From NCBI RefSeq assembly GCF_009846885.1, contig NZ_WUWM01000001.1:350862-414861 (forward strand): a stretch of DNA of 64,000 bases, given 5' to 3'. Below, in pieces: positions 1-7,823 of the stretch (position 1 is its first letter; each line of letters starts with the position of its first letter). A model generated the notes under the pieces. The model did no database searches. It was not told the origin of the DNA and was given only the letters and a program-made list of their open reading frames with translations. Both the position numbers and the translations under genes were made by a program. This stretch comes from Paenibacillus puerhi (GTDB lineage Bacteria; Bacillota; Bacilli; Paenibacillales; NBRC-103111).

Positions 1-678
1 AACATCTATCCGCAGAATGTGTTCAACGTCGTGTCGCTGAAGGAGAAGGGCATTCGCGAGGCCAAGGATTTGAAAGGGAAGAAGATCGGCGTCTACAGCC
101 TGGCCAGCGGAACGCGGCATAACCTGCTCGTGCTGCTGCATCAAGCGGGACTGACGGAGAAGGACGTAACGATCATCGAGACCGGCGTCTCGAACTTCGC
201 TCCGTTAATTCAGGGACAGGTCGATGCCACGGCCGCCACGGACACCGGATTGGCCGATGCGACGCTGAAGGGGCTTGGCGAGGTGAACGAGCTGCGCGTG
301 GCGGATGCGCTGAATGTGCCTAGTGACCTGTTCGTCGTTACGGAAGAGACGCTGGCCCAGAAGAAGGAGCTGTTGAAAAGCTTCCTGGAGGTATACAAGC
401 GCAGCGCCGAATGGATGATCGAAAACCCGGAGGCGGCAGCGGAGGTAGCTGTGGCCGAGGCAATCGACGGGCAGGATAAGAGCCGCAATAAGCGGATTAT
501 CGGGCTGCGGAATGCATCGGCGCTGACGCAGGACGGGCAGCCGCTCGGCACGTTGGATGAAGCGGTGCTTCAGCAGGGGGCCGACTTGTACAAGAAGCTT
601 GGGCTGATTCAGAAGGAGCTGAGCCTGAAGGACATGGTTACGAATGAGCTGCTTCCAGCCGAGCCTGCGAAGAAGTAA
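1..678 (+). CDS. NMT1/THI5-like ABC transporter substrate-binding protein, 5' partial
   Basis: The frame is open from the first base, so the N-terminus, including any lipoprotein signal, lies outside the window; about 225 residues are visible. The phrase around the start of the visible part, in which a 'DLKGKKIGVYSLASGT' stretch precedes a periodic ligand-lobe, is typical of the SsuA/ThiY/NMT1 periplasmic-binding fold that captures small aromatic, sulfonate or pyrimidine-like compounds for an ABC importer. The permease and ATPase would be expected upstream. The gene is followed after 50 bases by a LuxE-like gene and, further on, by thiM, which makes a thiamine-precursor-type ligand possible, but the ligand cannot be read from the sequence. 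Confidence 0.75.
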   Translation, partial: NIYPQNVFNVVSLKEKGIREAKDLKGKKIGVYSLASGTRHNLLVLLHQAGLTEKDVTIIETGVSNFAPLIQGQVDATAATDTGLADATLKGLGEVNELRVADALNVPSDLFVVTEETLAQKKELLKSFLEVYKRSAEWMIENPEAAAEVAVAEAIDGQDKSRNKRIIGLRNASALTQDGQPLGTLDEAVLQQGADLYKKLGLIQKELSLKDMVTNELLPAEPAKK

Positions 679-728
679 CGTTGAAAACACGGTATAGCTG
701 CTGAGAGGAAAGGAAGTGAAGGCAAGCG

Positions 729-1874
729 ATGAGACCGGAGTCGAGAGAAATCGTAGATCGGATACTTGTATATATAGGACAGCAAGCGGCCGAAGGCTCG
801 CCGGACTGGTCGGCGGAAGGCAGTGCCGAAACGGAGGCCGAATTCAATAGATTGGCGCTGGAGGTGTTCGCCTACCAGGTGAAGCATATTCCCGCTTATC
901 GCAAATATTGCCAGGCGAGGCGCAAATCGCCACTGACCGTACGCAGCTGGCAGGAGATTCCTCCGCTGCCGATTCAGGCCTTCAAGGAGCTGACTTTGTC
1001 CTGCGAGCCGGCGGAAGAGGCACAGGCCGTCTTCATGACGAGCGGCACGACCCGGGCGGACAGCCGCGGCAAGCATTACCACCCGACTCTGGAGGTATGG
1101 GACGCTTCGATGGCCCCGCCGTTCAAGCGGTATGTGCTGCCCGATCGGGAACGGATGACCATCTTCGTGCTGTCCCCGGCGGAGGATGTGAACCGCAACA
1201 GCTCTTTGTCCCGGTATTTGTCCCGAGCAGTCGAGCTGTTCGGTGAACCGGACAGCCGTCTGTTTTACTCGCCGGAGCACGGTATCGACCTGTCTGAGGT
1301 TTGGACTGCGCTGCAGGAGCGAGAGGCGTCAGGCGGCCCCGTGCTGCTGATGGGAGCGACGTTCGCCTACGTGCATCTGCTCGATGCTTGTGCAGAGCGG
1401 GGGATCGACATCCGGCTGCCGGAAGGAAGCCGGCTTTTCGATACCGGAGGGCTGAAGGGACAAGCGAGGGAAATATCTCAAGAAGAGCTGTACAGTCAGA
1501 TTAAGCGGATTCTTGGCCTAGAGCGGGATGACTGCGTGAACATGTACGGGATGACGGAGCTGAGCTCCCAGCTCTACGACCGTCATATCCGCAGCCGCTT
1601 TCTTACGGGGGAGACAATATACGAGAAGACAAGCGGCCCTTGGATTCGCACGCTCGTGCTTGATCCGGACACGCTGGAGCCCGTCGCTGACGGGAAAAGG
1701 GGCGTGCTTGCCCATTACGATCTGGCCAGCTGGAACTCGGCGTTCGCTACGCTTACGGAGGATCTCGGCTACCGGACGGAGCATGGGCTTGTGCTGCTTG
1801 GCCGGGTCCAGGGCTCGGAGGCAAGAGGCAGCTCGATCGCCGTAGACCAATTGATGAACGCCAGTCGAAAGTAG
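729..1874 (+). CDS. LuxE-family acyl-protein synthetase
   Basis: A 381-residue protein matching the LuxE acyl-protein synthetase family (ANL-like, ATP-dependent activation of a fatty acid to an acyl-adenylate, then transfer to enzyme or partner). The adenylate-forming signature MTSGTTR is at residues 103-109, and a second conserved element, NMYGMTELSSQ, lies near residue 270. The ATG at 729 follows a GGAAGTGAAGG stretch. The stop codon at 1872-1874 directly abuts the GTG start of the LuxC-like gene, so the two are translationally coupled, as expected for the synthetase and reductase halves of a fatty-acid reductase complex. No luxA, luxB or luxD lies nearby, so this is not a light-producing operon. 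Family call is firm; substrate is unknown. Confidence 0.85.
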   Translation: MRPESREIVDRILVYIGQQAAEGSPDWSAEGSAETEAEFNRLALEVFAYQVKHIPAYRKYCQARRKSPLTVRSWQEIPPLPIQAFKELTLSCEPAEEAQAVFMTSGTTRADSRGKHYHPTLEVWDASMAPPFKRYVLPDRERMTIFVLSPAEDVNRNSSLSRYLSRAVELFGEPDSRLFYSPEHGIDLSEVWTALQEREASGGPVLLMGATFAYVHLLDACAERGIDIRLPEGSRLFDTGGLKGQAREISQEELYSQIKRILGLERDDCVNMYGMTELSSQLYDRHIRSRFLTGETIYEKTSGPWIRTLVLDPDTLEPVADGKRGVLAHYDLASWNSAFATLTEDLGYRTEHGLVLLGRVQGSEARGSSIAVDQLMNASRK

Positions 1875-3428
1875 GTGACCCTCATAGCTGCATATCAGGA
1901 CGATCATCTTCCGCTTCGTGAAGAGAAGCCGCCGCTGCGGACGGGCAGCGACACGGAAAACGGAGTCGAAGCGCCGGTTCTTACGCTCGCCGCCTGCCGC
2001 TTGCCGCGAGGCATAGAGCCTGAGCGGTGGACCGAACGGAGATTCGAGGGACCGGCAGGGACGCTGGCGCTGAAGCTGCCCGTCCTCGACCCGGAGCTGC
2101 TGGAGAGGATCGCGCGGGAGGTAACCGCCTGCCGGGCGGCCTATCTGGAGACTCTGCGCACGGAGCGTATTGTCGAGCTCCTTGACCGCGCCGTCGCCCG
2201 CTGGCTGGACCCGGACTATGAGCTTAGGAAGCTCGCAGAGACGTGGCTGCCGGTCATTACCGGCTATGACGCCGGGATGATCCGGCTGGAGCTGAAGCGG
2301 CTCTTCCGCACGTTCCGCAAGAAGGAGCTGCTGCGCTTTCTGGATGAAGAATTTGACGCGGCTGCCGTACTGGACGAGTTTCGTCCCCGCAAGCATGGCG
2401 GCATGAGCCGCGCCTACGGACCCGAGCTTATCTTCCACGTGTTTTCCGGCAACGTGCCGGGGCTTCCGGTTTGGAGTCTGATCATGGGTCTGCTGGTCAA
2501 GGCTGCGGGGATTGGCAAGACCTCCTCCTCCGAGCCGTTGATGGCGGTGTTGTTCGCCAGAACGCTGGCCGAGATCGATGAGGAGCTTGCCGATTGCCTG
2601 GCTATCCTGCCATGGAAGGGCGGCAGCGAGGAGCTGGAGCGCCCGCTGCTGGAGGCTGCGGACGCGGTGATCGTATACGGCTCGCAGCAGACCGTAGAGC
2701 ATCTTCGCAGTCGTACGCCCGCGACCCGCAGGTTTCTCAGCTACGGGCATAAGATCAGCCTCGCCATGATCGGGCGCGAGGCGCTGACCGCGGACCGGTA
2801 CAGGGAGACGGCGAGAAGGCTGGCGGAGGACGCATCGGTGTACGATCAGCAGGGGTGTCTGGCTCCACATGCCGCCTTCGTGGAGGAAGGCGGCGCGGTA
2901 TCCGCGCGGCAGTTCGCGCAGCTGGTCGCTTCCGAGATGGAGCGCTATCAGGAGAAGAAGCCGCGCGCCGAGCTCTCGGACGAAGAGGCGATGGCCATCC
3001 GTGCGGTCCGCCAGCGGATGGAGCTGCGCGGGCTGCAGGGCGAGCCGGTCCAGGTGTACGCGAGCGCTCAGGGAACGGCGTGGACGGTGATCTATCACGA
3101 CGTGACAGGCTTTGAAGCATCGCCGCTGAACCGCACGCTGCATGTCTATGCCTGCAGCGGCTTGGAGCAGGCGGCAGCGCAGCTTCGGCCTTTCCGCGAT
3201 TATGTGCAGACGGCTGGACTTGCAGTCGGACCGGACCGTCTGGAGCGGGTGGCGGCGCGTCTGGGGAGCTGCGGAGTGACGCGGATATGCGCCGTCGGCC
3301 AGATGGCGAGAACGCCGGCGGGCTGGCATCATGACGGGCGGCTGAATCTCCTCGATCTGGTGCGCTGGGTGGATCTCGAGCGGAGCGCGGAGCTGGAAGC
3401 CGATCGTTATGATCCGGATGCGGAGTAA
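1875..3428 (+). CDS. LuxC-family acyl-CoA/acyl-protein reductase
   Basis: A 517-residue aldehyde-dehydrogenase-fold reductase of the LuxC family, which reduces an activated acyl group to a fatty aldehyde with NADPH. The conserved FSGNVPGLPVW element lies at about residues 190-200, and the expected acyl-accepting cysteine sits in the QQGCLAPH motif (C328). It starts with GTG immediately after the LuxE stop, indicating coupled translation. The first 50 residues are poorly conserved-looking and could be a linker. Together with the preceding synthetase it forms the reductase core of a bioluminescence-type fatty-acid reductase, here in a non-luminous context beside a short-chain reductase and thiM. 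The aldehyde made, and its use, cannot be inferred from the window. Confidence 0.85.
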   Translation: MTLIAAYQDDHLPLREEKPPLRTGSDTENGVEAPVLTLAACRLPRGIEPERWTERRFEGPAGTLALKLPVLDPELLERIAREVTACRAAYLETLRTERIVELLDRAVARWLDPDYELRKLAETWLPVITGYDAGMIRLELKRLFRTFRKKELLRFLDEEFDAAAVLDEFRPRKHGGMSRAYGPELIFHVFSGNVPGLPVWSLIMGLLVKAAGIGKTSSSEPLMAVLFARTLAEIDEELADCLAILPWKGGSEELERPLLEAADAVIVYGSQQTVEHLRSRTPATRRFLSYGHKISLAMIGREALTADRYRETARRLAEDASVYDQQGCLAPHAAFVEEGGAVSARQFAQLVASEMERYQEKKPRAELSDEEAMAIRAVRQRMELRGLQGEPVQVYASAQGTAWTVIYHDVTGFEASPLNRTLHVYACSGLEQAAAQLRPFRDYVQTAGLAVGPDRLERVAARLGSCGVTRICAVGQMARTPAGWHHDGRLNLLDLVRWVDLERSAELEADRYDPDAE

Positions 3429-3505
3429 TCTGCCACGCGGGGGTCATAGATCGGCAAGGGCAAGCCCGATGGCGTCCCCTTAAGCAAAGGACTGGAGGAA
3501 GCATC

Positions 3506-4273
3506 ATGAATTTTACCGGGAAAACCGTACTGGTCACCGGCTCAAGCCGCGGCATCGGAGCCGCGATCGCCGAGGCATTCGGTGCGCAAGGAGCGCTGGT
3601 GATCGTCAATTATATCCGCAATGAAGCGGCTGCGGAAGCGGTAGTCGGCCGTATCCGCGCACAGGGCGGAGAGGCTGTCGCGATGAAGGCCGATGTGACC
3701 GACCCCGCGGCGGTACAAGCGATGATCGACGAGTCGGCAGAGGCTTTCGGATCGCTGGATGTTGTGGTCAACAACGCGCTCAGTCCGTACAGCTTCGATC
3801 CGAAGCGGCGCAAAACCGCCTGGGAGCTTCGCTGGGAGGATTACCGGGAACAGCTGGAGGGCAGCTTGGGCGGAGCCTTCCACGTCGTGCAGGCCGCTAT
3901 CCCGTTGATGAAGGAGCGAGGAAAGGGAAGGATCGTCAATCTGGTGACCAACCTGATCGACTTTCCGGTGGTGCCGTACCATGATTATACGACGGCGAAG
4001 GCGGCGCTGCTCGGCTACAGCCGTAACCTGGCGGCAGAGCTGGGGGCGTTTGGCATCACGGTCAATTGCGTAGCTCCGGGCTTGACCTCTCCGACGGATT
4101 CCAGCCGGGATACGAAGGAGGATACGAAGAATGCCATCATCGGATTGACGCCGCTCGGCAGACTGGCATCTCCGGCGGATATCGCGGGAGCGGTGCTTTT
4201 CTTCGCTTCCGACTGGGCTTCATTTGTAACGGGGCAGTGTCTCCATGTAGACGGCGGGCTAGTGATGCGTTAG
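3506..4273 (+). CDS. Short-chain dehydrogenase/reductase, FabG-like
   Basis: A 255-residue SDR with the nucleotide-binding TGSSRGIG motif at residues 10-17 and the YxxxK catalytic pair in YTTAK. The usual NNAG motif reads NNAL, and the residue 13 positions before the catalytic Tyr, normally Ser, is Thr (in LVTNLID). Both may be features of a distinct FabG-like subgroup rather than defects. An AGGAGG-type site precedes the ATG. It likely reduces a carbonyl, or oxidises an alcohol, using NAD(P)H in the cytoplasm. Seventy-seven bases separate it from the LuxC-like gene, and all genes run in the same direction, so it may act on the aldehyde or acyl product of LuxE/LuxC. That link is inference. 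Confidence 0.8.
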   Translation: MNFTGKTVLVTGSSRGIGAAIAEAFGAQGALVIVNYIRNEAAAEAVVGRIRAQGGEAVAMKADVTDPAAVQAMIDESAEAFGSLDVVVNNALSPYSFDPKRRKTAWELRWEDYREQLEGSLGGAFHVVQAAIPLMKERGKGRIVNLVTNLIDFPVVPYHDYTTAKAALLGYSRNLAAELGAFGITVNCVAPGLTSPTDSSRDTKEDTKNAIIGLTPLGRLASPADIAGAVLFFASDWASFVTGQCLHVDGGLVMR

Positions 4274-4371
4274 AGGCTACCTCCAGAGGCGAACTGCCTG
4301 AAGTAAGGTGAAATAAAAGGTACGGCATGGGGCAAAGCCTCATTATGAAACGATTAGGGAGGGCTATGCAA

Positions 4372-5184
4372 ATGAACATCGAAACAAGTATCGAGCTGTT
4401 GAACCGGGTACGCGAACAGAAGCCGCTCGTCCACAACATTACGAATGTCGTTGTCACGAATTTCACGGCCAACGGGCTGCTGGCCTTAGGGGCTTCCCCG
4501 GTCATGGCGTATGCGCATGAAGAAGTAGCCGACATGGCGAAAATAGCGGGCGCGCTGGTCGTCAATATGGGAACGCTCGACGAGCAGCTGATCGAATCCA
4601 TTCTGATCGCCGGGCGTTCGGCCAACGAGCATGGCGTTCCGGTCATTTTCGACCCGGTCGGCGCGGGAGCTACTCCTTACCGGACGGCCGCGGCCAAACG
4701 CATACTCGAAGGCATTCGCGTCTCCGTGCTGCGCGGCAATGCGGCGGAGGTCGCCAACGTGATTGGGGGGACCAGTGAGATCAAGGGCGTGGATGCCGGG
4801 GAGTCAGCCGGGGCCGATGGATCCTTACTGGCTCGTCAGGCGGCAAGCCTGCTGAACGCGGTCGTCGTCGTTACGGGAGCGGATGATTATGTAAGCGACG
4901 GGAAGATCACTCACCGGATCAGCAACGGCACGCCGCTGCTGACGGCTGTTACCGGTACGGGCTGCCTGCTGACGAGTGTGATCGGGGCCTTCGCCGCGGT
5001 GGAAAAGGACCTTATGACGGCAGCTGCGACGGCACTCGCCTTCTACGGCGTCGCGGCTGAGCTTGCCGTAGAAATTTCAGGGCCCAACCATCCGGGTACG
5101 TTCCAAGTCGAGTTCCTTAACCGGCTGCATACGACGACGGGAGAGGACCTGGGCTCGCGAGCGGTAATTTGGCAGATTGGCTGA
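4372..5184 (+). CDS. thiM: Hydroxyethylthiazole kinase ThiM
   Basis: Phosphorylates 4-methyl-5-(2-hydroxyethyl)thiazole in thiamine salvage. The protein begins [25 protein letters not shown] and carries the ribokinase-fold end motif [10 protein letters not shown], with the cysteine typical of ThiM; about 270 residues is the family length. Three in-frame ATGs are available (4327, 4366, 4372). The GGGAGGG at 4357-4363 is too close to 4366 and correctly spaced for 4372, so 4372 was chosen. No TPP riboswitch was recognised directly upstream, so control probably comes from the operon promoter outside the window. An intrinsic terminator follows at 5263. ThiM here without thiE or thiD is unusual and gives the only biochemical hint to the purpose of the cluster. 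Confidence 0.93.
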   Translation: MNIETSIELLNRVREQKPLVHNITNVVVTNFTANGLLALGASPVMAYAHEEVADMAKIAGALVVNMGTLDEQLIESILIAGRSANEHGVPVIFDPVGAGATPYRTAAAKRILEGIRVSVLRGNAAEVANVIGGTSEIKGVDAGESAGADGSLLARQAASLLNAVVVVTGADDYVSDGKITHRISNGTPLLTAVTGTGCLLTSVIGAFAAVEKDLMTAAATALAFYGVAAELAVEISGPNHPGTFQVEFLNRLHTTTGEDLGSRAVIWQIG

Positions 5185-5262
5185 AGCGCAGCGAGTGAAG
5201 ACGGGGGCATCGGCCTATTCTAGGCAGCGGTCGTCCTATGTCCGACATCCGAATACTCATCA

Positions 5263-5313
5263 AGGCAGAGCAGGTCTCCTTCCAGGAAGGAAAGGCCGAC
5301 TCTGCCTTTTTTT
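5263..5313 (+). terminator. Intrinsic terminator after thiM
   Basis: The arms AGGCAGAG (5263-5270) and CTCTGCCT (5300-5307) pair and are followed by a run of seven T. It closes the transporter-LuxE-LuxC-SDR-thiM gene string. Confidence 0.75.
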
Positions 5314-5456
5314 GCATTCGTCATGCCAGCCTTTCCGGGCGAAAGGTGCATGGACGCCGGAGGCATGTTATGATCGGGGATATCATCGAGGACGGAATGA
5401 GCCGCGCTTCCTGTCGCTCCATGTCTTTAAGACGGCCAAGGGGAGTCCCGCGTCCT

Positions 5457-6437
5457 CTACCGGGCAGCTCTTGCGGAAGGCGTCACTTGAGGACTCAGCC
5501 AGATGCTGGGGCTCTTCGGTCGCTGCTTGGAGACGGTCGGCGCAAGCTTGCGGGGCTGCCGGCTTCCGGCTGCCTGGTACCGGCTCCAAGCTTGCCGAGC
5601 GGGATGATTGGCCCGGGGGAATGACTTTGCTTGTCTGATGCTGCGCACAGCTGAGGAATCATTCGGGGAGACGCCCGAGGAAGAGCGGATTTTATGAGAG
5701 AGAGTCGCTTGGCCCGGACGGTTGGCTTTGCCGGAACGGCTGGCGGCATCGGACTTTTGCGGTTCAAGGCCGGAGGAGGGACCGTCCTCCGGGCGGCCGG
5801 CCGGTTCGGCAACGATCGGCGCTTCCACAGCCGCAGAATTGCCGATCGCCAAGGTCTTTGACCTTTGATTATAGGCTAGCTGCTGGATATGGCCGGGAAC
5901 GAGCCCAAGCTTACGGCAGAGGGAGGCGGAGAGCCGGAGCTCCTCGCTGATCTCGTTCTCAGGAACATGAAGCCGTACCTTGGCGCTGCTCTTGCCGTTT
6001 CTCACGGTGAGGATAGGGTACGCAGCCCGAGGGATTCCGAGCGCAGCGGCTAAAGCTCCCCCGATCGTAATATGCGGAACGCTCCTCCGGTAGCGGTCCG
6101 GCTCGAGCAAAGCCTGACTGCGGCTGACGATGACCTGTGTCAAGTCTACGGTATCCTGCATAGGGTTATAATCGACCAGATACCGGCACTGATCGCGCAA
6201 GCCCAGCGACTTGGCCATCGCAGGGTCGATCTCCAGATATGGAAATGCGCATTCATCGCCATCCCCGCGAATAACGCGGACTTTTTGCTCCGAGCGGCCG
6301 TTCTTCAAGGTGACGGTGGCCCCGTTCGGCAGGTCGTTCAGTCCGAGGGCAGCCTGGCTGTAGGATTCCAGGACGAGGGTGATCTCGCCGCTCGCCTGAT
6401 GTTTGGTAACCGATAGATCGACGATGTCTCTTCCCAT
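5457..6437 (-). CDS. Unrecognised protein with two related beta-type domains and a basic Ser/Pro-rich tail
   Basis: About 326 residues. The ATG at 6437 follows AAAGGAACGAACCGACC, so this start was preferred over the longer open frame. Residues about 10-100 and 110-200 look like two copies of one domain. Each has a V-x-NG turn, a short strand-rich part, then an A/S-x-x-LGL helix-like segment and a 'YN/Y..R...L.IG' end. This resembles the N-terminal domain of YheC/YheD spore-coat-associated ATP-grasp proteins, but no ATP-grasp part follows. From about residue 210 the chain is rich in Ser, Pro, Arg and Ala and looks disordered and basic. It stands alone and is divergent from the methionine aminopeptidase gene. 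The domain similarity is tentative, and the end of the tail is less certain than the core. Confidence 0.55.
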   Translation of the reverse strand: MGRDIVDLSVTKHQASGEITLVLESYSQAALGLNDLPNGATVTLKNGRSEQKVRVIRGDGDECAFPYLEIDPAMAKSLGLRDQCRYLVDYNPMQDTVDLTQVIVSRSQALLEPDRYRRSVPHITIGGALAAALGIPRAAYPILTVRNGKSSAKVRLHVPENEISEELRLSASLCRKLGLVPGHIQQLAYNQRSKTLAIGNSAAVEAPIVAEPAGRPEDGPSSGLEPQKSDAASRSGKANRPGQATLSHKIRSSSGVSPNDSSAVRSIRQAKSFPRANHPARQAWSRYQAAGSRQPRKLAPTVSKQRPKSPSIWLSPQVTPSARAAR

Positions 6438-6546
6438 GGTCGGTTCGTTCCTTTCTGATCCCGAAGTCTGGCTTAGATTCATGTTACAACGTATGTCATT
6501 TGTCCCCCCGGCGTCTGGATAGATGCCCCTGTTCGGTATACAACGG

Positions 6547-6564
6547 GCGTTTATTAGGAAACGC
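6547..6564. promoter_or_regulatory. Inverted repeat in the divergent 5457/6639 promoter region
   Basis: GCGTTT at 6547-6552 and AAACGC at 6559-6564 are separated by ATTAGG. The site lies between two divergent genes and could be an operator or a short hairpin. No convincing -35/-10 pair was found for either gene. Confidence 0.3.
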
Positions 6565-6638
6565 GAGTTTCGAATGCCGTTGACCGGTTCGGCGGCCGTA
6601 TCGCCGGATAACCGGCAAGAAAAAGGAGGTGTGCAAGG

Positions 6639-7388
6639 ATGACGGTTGAATCCCAGGAAGATATTGAAGCGCTGCGGCGGGTCGGGCGTGTAGTAGCAGC
6701 CACGATCGCCGAAATGAAACGGCGGGCGCGACCCGGCATGACGACGCAAGAGCTGGATGACATCGGCCTGCGTTATATGGAGGAGCATCGCGCAAGGCCG
6801 GCTCCTCGTCTGGTTGTTGGATTTCCCGGTGCGACTTGTATCAGCGTCAATCAGGAGGCGGCGCACGGTATCCCCGGACGCAGAAGGCTGAAGGCGGGGG
6901 ACGTGGTGAATATCGACGTCTCGGCCGAGCTAGACGGCTATTATGCGGATGCCGGCCAGTCCTTCGTGCTCTCGCCTGCGGAGGACGGACCTTTGCTTCA
7001 CTTGTGCGAATATACGTACCTGACCATGATGAGGGTCATCTCGCAGCTCAAGGCGGGCGTAAAATTGAATACAGTCGGGCGCCTGATCGAGGAACAGGCC
7101 CGCGCAGGCGGACTGTTTGTCGTGCGGAATTTGTGCAGCCATGGGATAGGGCGTTCCTTGCACGAAGAGCCGAGGCAGATTCTGCCGGTGTACGATCCGC
7201 ATGACAAGAGGAAGCTTTGCGACGGGCAGGTCATTACGATAGAGCCCTTTCTGTCCACGGGCGCCCGGTACGCAGTCGAAGCCGGCGACGGCTGGACGCT
7301 TCGCCTGCCCGACAACAGCTTCGTAGCCCAGCATGAGCATACGATTATCATTACCAACGAGCATCCGATCATTGTGACGGCTCTATAG
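6639..7388 (+). CDS. map: Methionine aminopeptidase, type I
   Basis: Removes the initiator methionine from nascent proteins. At 249 residues it matches the second Bacillus MetAP (MapB/YflG) in length and type. The five metal ligands are all present: D93 and D104 in NIDVSAELDGYYADAG, H168 in SHGIG, E202 in TIEPF and E233 in QHEHT. The substrate-gating His is H76 in AAHGIPG. An excellent AAAAAGGAGGTG site precedes the ATG. The gene stands alone, transcribed away from the 5457-6437 gene, not in the usual secY-adk-map ribosomal cluster, so it is probably an accessory paralogue rather than the main map gene. Cytoplasmic; activity predicted intact. Confidence 0.95.
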   Translation: MTVESQEDIEALRRVGRVVAATIAEMKRRARPGMTTQELDDIGLRYMEEHRARPAPRLVVGFPGATCISVNQEAAHGIPGRRRLKAGDVVNIDVSAELDGYYADAGQSFVLSPAEDGPLLHLCEYTYLTMMRVISQLKAGVKLNTVGRLIEEQARAGGLFVVRNLCSHGIGRSLHEEPRQILPVYDPHDKRKLCDGQVITIEPFLSTGARYAVEAGDGWTLRLPDNSFVAQHEHTIIITNEHPIIVTAL

Positions 7389-7408
7389 AGGGGCGTTTCC
7401 CGGCCCCT
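7389..7408 (+). terminator. Weak hairpin after map
   Basis: AGGGGC (7389-7394) pairs with GCCCCT (7403-7408) right at the map stop codon. There is no T run, so termination is uncertain. Confidence 0.35.
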
Positions 7409-7662
7409 ATCGGCTAGTCTTCTCCTCTTCCCCTCCGGAATCGGCGCACTTGAAGGAGGGGGAGGCGCGATCGAAAATTTTCAAAAATCGATTCGATTCT
7501 TGCCTAATGGCGCATATCTTAGATTAGGAAACGAAACGATTGGGGAAAGCGAATACGGATGAGCGGCACGGAAACTTTACCTGCGGAAAGGGGCTGTCAT
7601 GGAGAGCATCAGGTCAGCTCGGGGTCTTTTTCTCGGTAATGGTGGAGATTTACTCATGACTG
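7409..7662. other. Intergenic region without a recognised gene
   Basis: No gene or known riboswitch was recognised. CCTAAT (7503-7508) pairs with ATTAGG (7523-7528), a weak hairpin. A short GAGC...GCTC hairpin followed by GGGGTCTTTTT near 7600-7636 could be an attenuator. The long distance to the next gene suggests a structured leader, but no aptamer consensus was matched. Confidence 0.3.
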
Positions 7663-7679
7663 TGATACAATATGTATCA
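7663..7679. promoter_or_regulatory. 17-bp palindrome overlapping an extended -10 element
   Basis: TGATACAATATGTATCA is a perfect inverted repeat (7-base arms, ATA centre). It contains TGATACAAT, which fits an extended -10 hexamer (TG-N-TACAAT). An operator sitting on the promoter of the LPQTG protein gene is the simplest reading. The TSS would be about 7680. Confidence 0.5.
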
Positions 7680-7708
7680 ACGGTTGGGTATTACGAAGGG
7701 GGACTACT

Positions 7709-7735
7709 ATGAGAAAAGTTTTGAAAATTGAATAA
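7709..7735 (+). other. Possible 8-residue leader peptide
   Basis: ATG at 7709 after GAAGGGGG starts an 8-codon frame (MRKVLKIE) ending TAA at 7735, about 30 bases downstream of the palindromic promoter and 88 bases before the LPQTG gene. A genuine Shine-Dalgarno makes translation possible, but short frames like this occur by chance. Confidence 0.25.
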
Positions 7736-7823
7736 AACGATGTTTAACCGGCCCTTTCCTGGTGTAACTAGTAACAGAAGCAGTACATATTTCCTAGATA
7801 AGTATACAAAAAGGAGCAGAGTC

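Noticed and set aside
1518..3332. A 604-codon open frame on the minus strand, opposite the LuxE and LuxC-like genes
   Set aside because: It lies fully antisense to two well-conserved genes, is rich in Arg, Pro, His and Leu, and matches no family. Long antisense frames are common in GC-rich DNA.
4274..4371. TPP riboswitch before thiM
   Set aside because: thiM is often riboswitch-controlled, so it was looked for. The spacer is under 100 bases and lacks the conserved CUGAGA and ACCUGAUCUGGAUAAU-type elements.
1..5184. A bioluminescence (lux) operon
   Set aside because: LuxC and LuxE are present, but luxA, luxB, luxD and luxG are absent, so light production is not supported.
7409..7823. A c-di-AMP or c-di-GMP riboswitch in the long leader of the LPQTG gene
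   Set aside because: Position and target type would fit, but the conserved core elements of neither class could be found.
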